Origin: Bacteroidota bacterium
GTDB taxonomy: Bacteria > Bacteroidota > Bacteroidia > NORP154
Direction: 5' to 3'
DNA length: 15,339 nt
Assembly (NCBI GenBank): GCA_002401055.1
Contig: NVRZ01000048.1
Span: 1 to 15,339 of the forward strand
Shown one piece after another: positions 1 to 6,500 of this stretch. Within the stretch, counting starts at the first letter, position 1. The number at the start of each line of letters is the position of its first letter. A model generated the notes under the pieces. It made no database searches and had not been told where the DNA came from. It was given only the letters and a program-made list of their open reading frames with translations. Both the position numbers and the translations under genes were made by a program.

Positions 1-136
1 TCTCGATCCATACATCGAATCCTACTCCGGCGGCGGGCCAGTCTACAAGTAGATGTTTAATGCGGCACTCGCAGGGTTAATTTTTCCGTTACATGCATTC
101 TTTGAAGGTAATCTCAAAGAAAAATTGGCTAAATGA
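1..136 (+). pseudogene. 3' tail of an upstream paralog of the TPR membrane protein, with an in-frame TAG
   Basis: Read from base 2, the sequence encodes the same C-terminal membrane segment as the next gene: LDPYIESYSGG, then a helix ending LIFPLHAFFEGNLKEKLAK and TGA at 134-136. Bases 1-88 match 2022-2109 with about seven mismatches by hand alignment, while the last ~49 bases are much more diverged. A TAG at 50-52 stands where the downstream copy has CTG (Leu), which would remove the last transmembrane helix. The ancestral TGA overlaps the ATG of the next gene (ATGA, 133-136), so this looks like a tandem duplication that was once translationally coupled. Only the end is in the window, so the body of the gene may be intact and merely shortened; 'pseudogene' is an inference. 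Confidence 0.6.
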
Positions 137-2157
137 AAATGAACAATGGAAAATCATTACGATATAATGAAGCGCTAGGAAGTTTCGGTAAGTTACTTCG
201 CCGTTCACTGTTCACTGTTCTATTGTTCTATTGTTCAGTTTATTCTCCCTCCCTTGCACAAACTACTAAAGTAGATTCTCTTCAATCTCTCCTTAAATCT
301 CCTTCTTGCGTAGAGGGAGTGCCTGATTTATCCGCCGAAGCGATAGCAAGGGAGGTAGGGCGAGGGGGTTGCATCCACGACACCACCCGCATCAATACCC
401 TCAACGATCTAGCCTGGGAACTTCAGTATCGTAATTTAGATACTGCCATTCTTCTTAGCTCGCAAGCTTTAGCCCTTTCAGAGGATATCTTTTATGCATT
501 GAGCGAAGATGCCGGAATAAGTGACAATTCTTCTTTAGGCAAAAGGAGTGCACTAATGGGTAAGGCTCATTCCTTGTGGAATCTTGGTGCATTTTACAAG
601 GTGCAAAGTGATTTTTCAGCGGGCTTGGTTTACTACCATAAGGCGTTAAAAATATATGAAGATTTAGAATATGTTAAGGGAATTTCGGGAATTATTGGAT
701 ACATAGGATTGGGTTATAAACAACAAGCTGATTATCCTAAGGCATTAGAATATTTTTTTAGAGCGTTAAGCATTCTAGAAAAATCCGACCGCAAAACTGA
801 TATGCGTTATTGGTTTCAGAATATAGGTACGGTCTATTTTGATCAAGGTAATTACTCGCAATCTTTGGAATTTTATTCTAAAGCACTGAGGCTTGCAAAG
901 CAACTTGGAAACAAAAGAAGTATCGCCAGTGGTCTTGGATCTTTTGGCAATGTGTATAGTAAACTAGGGATGTATCCTAAAGCCTTAGATTCCTATTTTA
1001 AGGCCTTGAGGATTAATGAAGAATTAGACAGGAAATCAAGTGTTGCTATGAACCTGGGTAATATTGGAAATGTATATCATGAACATAAGGACTATGCAAA
1101 AGCCCTTGAATATTATCAAAGAGCTTTGAAAATGGACGAGGAACTTGGTAAAAAGAGAGGAGTTGCACGTCACCTTGGAAACATAGGGATTGTTTATAAC
1201 AATCAAGGCGACCACTCCAAGGCATTGGAATATTATTTTAAAGCATTAAATATTGATGAGGAACTTGGAAATAAAGACGGCATTGCCAGGCACTTCGGAA
1301 ATATTGGAAATTCATATTGTGATAAGGGGGATTCTGCTTTTAGCGCATCAAAAAAGCTAAGGGAATTGGATGCAGTTGACAATTCTCACGACACTGTTGT
1401 CTTGACAACATCTAATAAATTCTTTACTGTGGCACTTGAGTATTTTTTAAAGGCACTGAAGTTGGACGAGAAAATAGGTAGTAAATCTGGAATTACGACT
1501 TGGCTGGGTGGGATTGGTTCGTTATACACTAAAGTGGGTAGGTTTAAGGAGGCCGAGAACTACTTATTGCGTTCTCTGGCTATTGCCGATACAATTGAAT
1601 CATTGGAGGATGTTAGGATTGGCAATCAAAACCTCAGCAAGCTTTACGACACTACGGGCCGTTACCAACTTGCATTGAAGCACCACATAAAGTACACTAC
1701 AGCCAAAGACAGTCTGTTCAACCAAGAAAAGAGCAAAGACATCGGCAAACTAGAAGCCAAGCACGAGTTTGAAACCGCAGAAACAGAACGTAAACGATTA
1801 GAGATTGAAGAACTAGGATTGGAGAATGAACGGAAGTCGAGGAGGGATAACTTGCAGTATTCGTCTATAGCGATTGTGCTTGTTCTCTTAGTTATATCGA
1901 TGGTCATCGTCATTCCGAGCGGCCGTAGCCGCCGAGGAATCTCCCAGTTAATACCGCTGAACTTGATAGAAGGGGTAATATTTTTAACATTTCTATTGTT
2001 CTTCGAGTTTACGCTCGTTCTTCTCGATCCATACATCGAATCCTACTCCGGCGGCGAGCCTGCATACAAGCTGATGTTTAATGCGGTACTCGCAGGGTTA
2101 ATTTTTCCTTTGCACAGTTTTTTTGAGTCAAAACTTAAGAAAAGACTTGCTCGATAA
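133..2157 (+). CDS. TPR-repeat protein with coiled coil and three C-terminal membrane helices
   Basis: Residues 1-43 form a signal peptide with an unusually long n-region (hydrophobic core about 26-38, likely cut after SLAQ). TPR units follow from about residue 90. Between 147 and 386 they have an exact 40-residue period with signatures such as NLGNIGNVY and KALEYYFKAL. The unit at 387-456 carries about 30 extra residues, and units resume to about 515. A charged coiled coil (about 534-572, ERKRLEIEELGLENERK) leads to membrane helices at about 577-594, 610-631 and 645-662, with SGGEPAYKL between the last two. TPRs bind proteins, and this layout resembles Bacteroidota sensor-like proteins, but no kinase, cyclase or DNA-binding output domain is present. 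The specific function is unknown. Met1 overlaps the upstream TGA; Met3 at 139 is the only other nearby ATG. It is convergent with the GAPDH gene. Three in-frame segments look like absorbed repeats (133-240, 298-378, 1912-1940). Confidence 0.88.
   Translation: MKMNNGKSLRYNEALGSFGKLLRRSLFTVLLFYCSVYSPSLAQTTKVDSLQSLLKSPSCVEGVPDLSAEAIAREVGRGGCIHDTTRINTLNDLAWELQYRNLDTAILLSSQALALSEDIFYALSEDAGISDNSSLGKRSALMGKAHSLWNLGAFYKVQSDFSAGLVYYHKALKIYEDLEYVKGISGIIGYIGLGYKQQADYPKALEYFFRALSILEKSDRKTDMRYWFQNIGTVYFDQGNYSQSLEFYSKALRLAKQLGNKRSIASGLGSFGNVYSKLGMYPKALDSYFKALRINEELDRKSSVAMNLGNIGNVYHEHKDYAKALEYYQRALKMDEELGKKRGVARHLGNIGIVYNNQGDHSKALEYYFKALNIDEELGNKDGIARHFGNIGNSYCDKGDSAFSASKKLRELDAVDNSHDTVVLTTSNKFFTVALEYFLKALKLDEKIGSKSGITTWLGGIGSLYTKVGRFKEAENYLLRSLAIADTIESLEDVRIGNQNLSKLYDTTGRYQLALKHHIKYTTAKDSLFNQEKSKDIGKLEAKHEFETAETERKRLEIEELGLENERKSRRDNLQYSSIAIVLVLLVISMVIVIPSGRSRRGISQLIPLNLIEGVIFLTFLLFFEFTLVLLDPYIESYSGGEPAYKLMFNAVLAGLIFPLHSFFESKLKKRLAR
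140..240. repeat. Inverted, heptamer-like repeat lying in signal-peptide codons
   Basis: TGAACAATGGAA at 140-151 pairs with TTCTATTGTTCA at 226-237 (11 of 12 positions). The right part is itself a short tandem array: GTTCACT at 203-209 and 210-216, GTTCTATT at 217-224 and 225-232, then GTTCAGTT at 233-240. Read on the minus strand, the units resemble CAGTGAA, close to the CTGTCAA units at 2194-2256. The array encodes the hydrophobic core of the signal peptide. The repeat structure is plain in the sequence; that it is an absorbed intergenic element is inference. Confidence 0.6.
298..378. repeat. Putative in-frame inserted segment, G/A-rich
   Basis: Codons 56-82 (SPSCVEG to GGCIH) lie between the mature N-terminal KVDSLQSLLK and DTTRINTLNDLAWEL. 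Related TPR proteins, as I remember them, usually have these two parts almost adjacent. The DNA is rich in G and A, including GGGAGGTAGGGCGAGGGGG at 350-368, unlike the rest of the gene. I read it as a dispersed element captured in frame. This rests on composition and on remembered family layout, with no second copy in the window. Confidence 0.35.
571..1290 (+). repeat. Six tandem 120-bp coding repeats (40-residue TPR units)
   Basis: Residues 147-386 form six units of exactly 40 residues, starting at 147, 187, 227, 267, 307 and 347. The later units are the most alike: the pattern ELG-K, G-AR-H, LGNIG, VY, KALEYY, KAL, DEELG recurs almost unchanged, and the DNA is similar too. This suggests fairly recent unit duplication, and such tracts can expand or contract by recombination. 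Confidence 0.85.
1912..1940. repeat. REP-like imperfect palindrome inside the TPR gene
   Basis: The structure is ATTCC, GA, GCGGC, loop CGTA, GCCGC, CGA, GGAAT: two nested perfect stems of 5 bp separated by a small internal bulge. It is markedly GC-rich in an AT-rich gene. Flanking bases extend the resemblance to a 'GTCATTCCGAGC...GAGGAATCTC' family that I recall as a dispersed palindromic repeat in Bacteroidota. It encodes residues 594-603 (IPSGRSRRGI), the loop between membrane helices 1 and 2. The palindrome is seen directly; its family membership is from memory. Confidence 0.6.
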
Positions 2158-2193
2158 CAGCCTCATTTATTTAATGTGTTCGTCACCTATATA

Positions 2194-2256
2194 CCATCAA
2201 CCGCCTTCTGTCAACCGCGAACTGTCTTCTGTCAACTGAGAACCGTCAACTAATAA
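2194..2256. repeat. Nine-unit degenerate heptamer array
   Basis: The sequence divides without gaps into CCATCAA, CCGCCTT, CTGTCAA, CCGCGAA, CTGTCTT, CTGTCAA, CTGAGAA, CCGTCAA, CTAATAA. The consensus is roughly C-Y-G-T-C-A-A. It fills most of the 101-bp gap between the convergent TPR and GAPDH genes and ends 2 bp before the GAPDH stop codon. No GC-rich hairpin with a T-run is seen in this gap, so no intrinsic terminator can be called. Confidence 0.75.
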
Positions 2257-2258
2257 AC

Positions 2259-3260
<1,002 letters not shown>

Positions 3261-3275
3261 TCAATATTAAGGAAA

Positions 3276-3287
3276 AGAAAACGAATA
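3276..3287 (-). promoter_or_regulatory. 12-nt leader motif, GAPDH side
   Basis: On the minus strand this reads TATTCGTTTTCT, followed by TTTCC, about 22 nt before the GAPDH start codon. The same 12 nt occur on the plus strand at 3508-3519 in the leader of the divergent operon. A shared protein or RNA contact is possible but unproven. Confidence 0.35.
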
Positions 3288-3370
3288 GCGATTGAATATG
3301 TTCTATTGTTGGTCTTACATCCAATGATTCATTACACTTGGCCAAAAACCATCTTTACGTAGTAATTATT

Positions 3371-3388
3371 TTGGTTACATCTAACCAA
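3371..3388. promoter_or_regulatory. Palindromic operator candidate 1: TTGGTTA-N4-TAACCAA
   Basis: This is a perfect inverted repeat with 7-bp arms and the spacer CATC. It sits 1 bp from a second palindrome of the same layout. Paired 7-4-7 symmetry suits a dimeric helix-turn-helix regulator. The regulator is not identifiable from this window. Confidence 0.6.
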
Positions 3389-3389
3389 T

Positions 3390-3407
3390 TTGTTTAATTC
3401 TAAACAA
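3390..3407. promoter_or_regulatory. Palindromic operator candidate 2: TTGTTTA-N4-TAAACAA
   Basis: This is a perfect inverted repeat with 7-bp arms and the spacer ATTC. Its half-site differs from that of candidate 1 by one base (TTGKTTA). The two centres are 19 bp apart, just under two helical turns, so bound dimers would lie on nearly the same face of the DNA. It lies about 46 bp upstream of the -33 box of the operon promoter. Confidence 0.6.
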
Positions 3408-3452
3408 TCATATCAGAAAAACCTTTGTATCCAGAAAACGACTTTGGTATTG

Positions 3453-3483
3453 TTGCTCGGTGAGGTGAATTAATCTATATTTG
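3453..3483 (+). promoter_or_regulatory. Bacteroidota-type promoter for the secretion operon
   Basis: TTG at 3453-3455 is followed by 20 bp and then TATATTTG at 3476-3483, an exact match to the TAnnTTTG -7 consensus of Bacteroidota primary sigma promoters. Transcription should start near 3490, leaving a leader of about 70 nt before the ATG at 3563. The call rests on consensus and spacing only. Confidence 0.65.
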
Positions 3484-3496
3484 TTGTGAGGTGAAT
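3460..3496. promoter_or_regulatory. 11-bp direct repeat bracketing the -7 box
   Basis: GTGAGGTGAAT occurs at 3460-3470 and again at 3486-3496, 26 bp apart. The first copy lies between the -33 and -7 boxes and the second overlaps the expected start of transcription. Such placement would suit a repressor or a duplicated recognition site. Confidence 0.5.
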
Positions 3497-3512
3497 AAAA
3501 CTTTTTTTATTC
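3493..3512 (+). promoter_or_regulatory. Hairpin at the predicted 5' end of the operon mRNA
   Basis: GAATAAAA (3493-3500), loop CTTT, TTTTATTC (3505-3512) form a perfect 8-bp stem that can extend by wobble pairs. It starts within a few bases of the inferred transcription start. It could protect the mRNA 5' end or act as a DNA palindrome. It is AT-rich and hence weak, and it has no terminator-like context. Confidence 0.45.
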
Positions 3513-3519
3513 GTTTTCT
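3508..3519 (+). promoter_or_regulatory. 12-nt leader motif, operon side
   Basis: TATTCGTTTTCT, followed by ATCC, lies about 43 nt before the start codon of the 2055-aa gene. It overlaps the right arm of the leader hairpin. The reverse complement sits at 3276-3287 in the GAPDH leader, giving both divergent transcripts the same motif. Confidence 0.35.
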
Positions 3520-3562
3520 ATCCTAGCAACTTATTCTTAGAGTAAACGTCTTCTTAGTAGTT

Positions 3563-6500
3563 ATGAAAAGAATTCTGTCTTTAGTTGTTGTCTGTATTCT
3601 GGCTTTCAGTGTTGCGCAGGCTCAGTTTATGATTTATTCGGAGACCTATGTAAACGGAACATCATACTGCCCTGGTGATCCAGCTTACGATAACTGGATT
3701 TCTTTCCGCGCTCAATTAGACACAACAAATATTGAATTTATAAGCGTTACCATTTCCGGTGATCAGGATCCGATTGGACGTACTTGTACTGATCTTACTA
3801 TGGTTAAGCAGATGGCCGGGTCATTGAGAGATGGCGTGGCGGGTACCTGGACCTGCGGTGCTGAAACTTTTGCCATAGGGATAGGCTGCTCTGCAGGGGG
3901 ATGTGCTTTGGTGGCAGATGCTGTGGAATTCAATGTTAGTGGTAGTGGCAATGTTTGTAATTGTGATAATCCCGGTTATACCCTTCGGCCTGCAATAGGA
4001 AATGCTAATTGGGGTGGTATCAATGGAGCAACTTGTGGGGGTGTTAATCAGATCATGACGGTTACGTTTGAATTCATATCATTTTGTACTCCTACATATA
4101 ACAATGCATGTTCATCTGGTCATTTTATCGATGGAGTTCAGTTTTCCAATATATCGAATACTTCATCAGGATGCAATGGTAATTCGGACAATTTTATTCT
4201 GTATTCCAACCCTCCGGCAATTGTTGGAAGAGGACTTAAATATCCTATTTCGTTAAATCCGCCATTTTTCAATCCTGTTGGATTTGGTGTGTGGATCGAC
4301 TTTAACCTGGACAATGACTACGCTGATACGGGAGAGTTTGTTTTGTCATTTGCTTCAGGAAATGTGGCAGTTACGGATACCATTACAATTCCTCTTTGGG
4401 CATCTGTCGGTGATACTAGAATTAGAATAAGGGCGATTGGAGGTGTTACACCAACCGCTGCAGATTCTTGTAACAATGCTGCGAATGGTGAAACAGAGGA
4501 TTACGCATTGGAAATCAAATTATTAAATGATATTGGGATATTACAAATTGACTCGCCAATTACTGTTTGTGGTCTTACCGCAACAGAGTCTGTTATCGTG
4601 TCGGTTTACAATTTTGGTGCCGTTGCTCAAGACTCAATTCCTTTAGCTTATCGGGTTGATGGAGGAGCACCCATTTTAGATACCTTTTATCCATCATTGG
4701 CTGCGGGAGATACAGTTTTGTTTGCGTTTTCTGCCACATACGACTTTTCCACACCTGGCACATATATATTGGATGCGTGGTCCGATATTACTGCTGATGC
4801 AGATTCTTCCAATGATAGCTCAGTTGCAAATGTTGTTGTTCATATACCTATTGTAACTACCTATCCCTACTTTCAGGATTTTGAATCTGGTGATGGTGGA
4901 TGGGATAGCGAAGGCTCCAATGATTCATGGGAGCTTGGTACTCCTGCAAATACTTTTATCAACACCGCCGCGAGCGGAAACAATGCTTGGGTAACTAATT
5001 TAGCAGGTACCTATAATTCTAATGAAAAGTCATTTCTAGTTTCACCATGCTATGATTTCTCTGCAATGGCTGTTGATCCTCGGCTGAGCTTTCAACATAT
5101 TTTTTCATTGCCTACCGTTGGAGATAGTGGTTATGTAGAGTTTAGTACAAACGGTGGGGGTAGTTGGCTCAAAGTTGGTAGCGCCGGATCAGGAGGTTTG
5201 AATTGGTATAACCAGCCAGCCGGAGATTCTTGGACGGATAAATCAGGATTGGCAGGAGTTTGGAGAACAGCGCGACATGAATTAACGAGTCTTGCAGGGC
5301 AGTCAAGTGTTAGATTCCGCATTGTTATGTCTACCAACGCGTTCACGATAGATGAAGGATTTGGTGTGGATGACATCTTTATTTGGGAACCTCAGCCAGA
5401 AGATGTTGGAGTAATATTTTTAGATGACCCGCTTACAGGATGTAATCTGAGCGCCAATGAAATTATCTCGATTCGAGTGGAGAATTTTGGTATGGCTAGT
5501 CAAGATACGATCCCAGTAGCCTACCGTGTTGATGGTGGACCTGTAGTACGAGATACGATTTACCAAAATATAGCACCGGGCGATACCGCCATTTTCTCTT
5601 TTGCAACAACCGTGGACATGTCCACACCCTCCATATATATTGTAGACGTATGGACTGAGTTGCCTGGAGATATAATAGTTTTTAACGACAGCTTAATGGG
5701 AAGTCCAATTGAGCATTTTGCCTCTATTTCTGCTTTTCCTTTTCTTGAGGATGTAGAATCAGAGCCTTTATGTGGAACCCTTTGTGGTGGGCCATGCTAT
5801 TTGGTAGGTCAGTGGACCAACATCATTACCGATGATATAGACTGGACTACTGATCAAGGAGGAACACCATCAGGAAACACCGGGCCTTTAGTGGATAACA
5901 CTACAGGTACAGCCGCGGGTAATTATTTCTACACTGAAGCTTCCGGATGCAGTAAAACTGAAGCGGTGTTGATGAGCCCATGCATGGATTTTGATTCGAT
6001 TACTACACCTACAATGACATTTTCCTATCATATGTTTGGAGGTAATATTGGTGAATTATATGTTGACATAGATACTGCCAACACTTGGACAAATGTATTC
6101 ACTGTAATTGGACAGCAGCAGTTGGCCCAAACTGATCCTTGGATCGAGACGGAAGTAGACCTTTCTATGTATTCTGGAATAGTTAGGTTGAGAGTAAGAG
6201 GAATTACTGGAACTGGATTCACCAGCGATATTTGTATTGACGATTTGAGGATTTATGACAAGCCACCAAACGATGTGGGAGTAATCGCAATTGTTGCTCC
6301 AATCGAGTGTGGAATTCTCAGTGTGACTGAGAATATAACCGTGAGTATTAGAAATTATGGCTTGAATGCTCAGGATACCATCCCTGTTGTTTATAGAATG
6401 AACGGAGGGCCAATTAATGTAGACACGATGTTTACCAGTTTGCCGGCAGGAGGCATTGCTTCTTTCACATTCACCAGTACTGAGGATTTATCGTTGACAG

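Noticed and set aside
1662..2036. 124-codon open frame on the minus strand inside the TPR gene
   Set aside because: It overlaps the well-supported TPR frame entirely, and its protein has no recognisable motifs. Its N-terminus is the antisense of the membrane segment.
2194..2256. Miniature CRISPR-like array
   Set aside because: The units are 7 bp with no spacers, so it is a degenerate tandem repeat.
2158..2258. Bidirectional terminator between the convergent TPR and GAPDH genes
   Set aside because: There is no GC-rich stem followed by a T-run on either strand; the gap is dominated by the heptamer array.
3405..3412. Minus-strand TATGATTG as a -7 box for GAPDH
   Set aside because: It matches TAnnTTTG at only five of six fixed positions, has no TTG at the right distance, and overlaps palindrome 2. 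Too weak to call.
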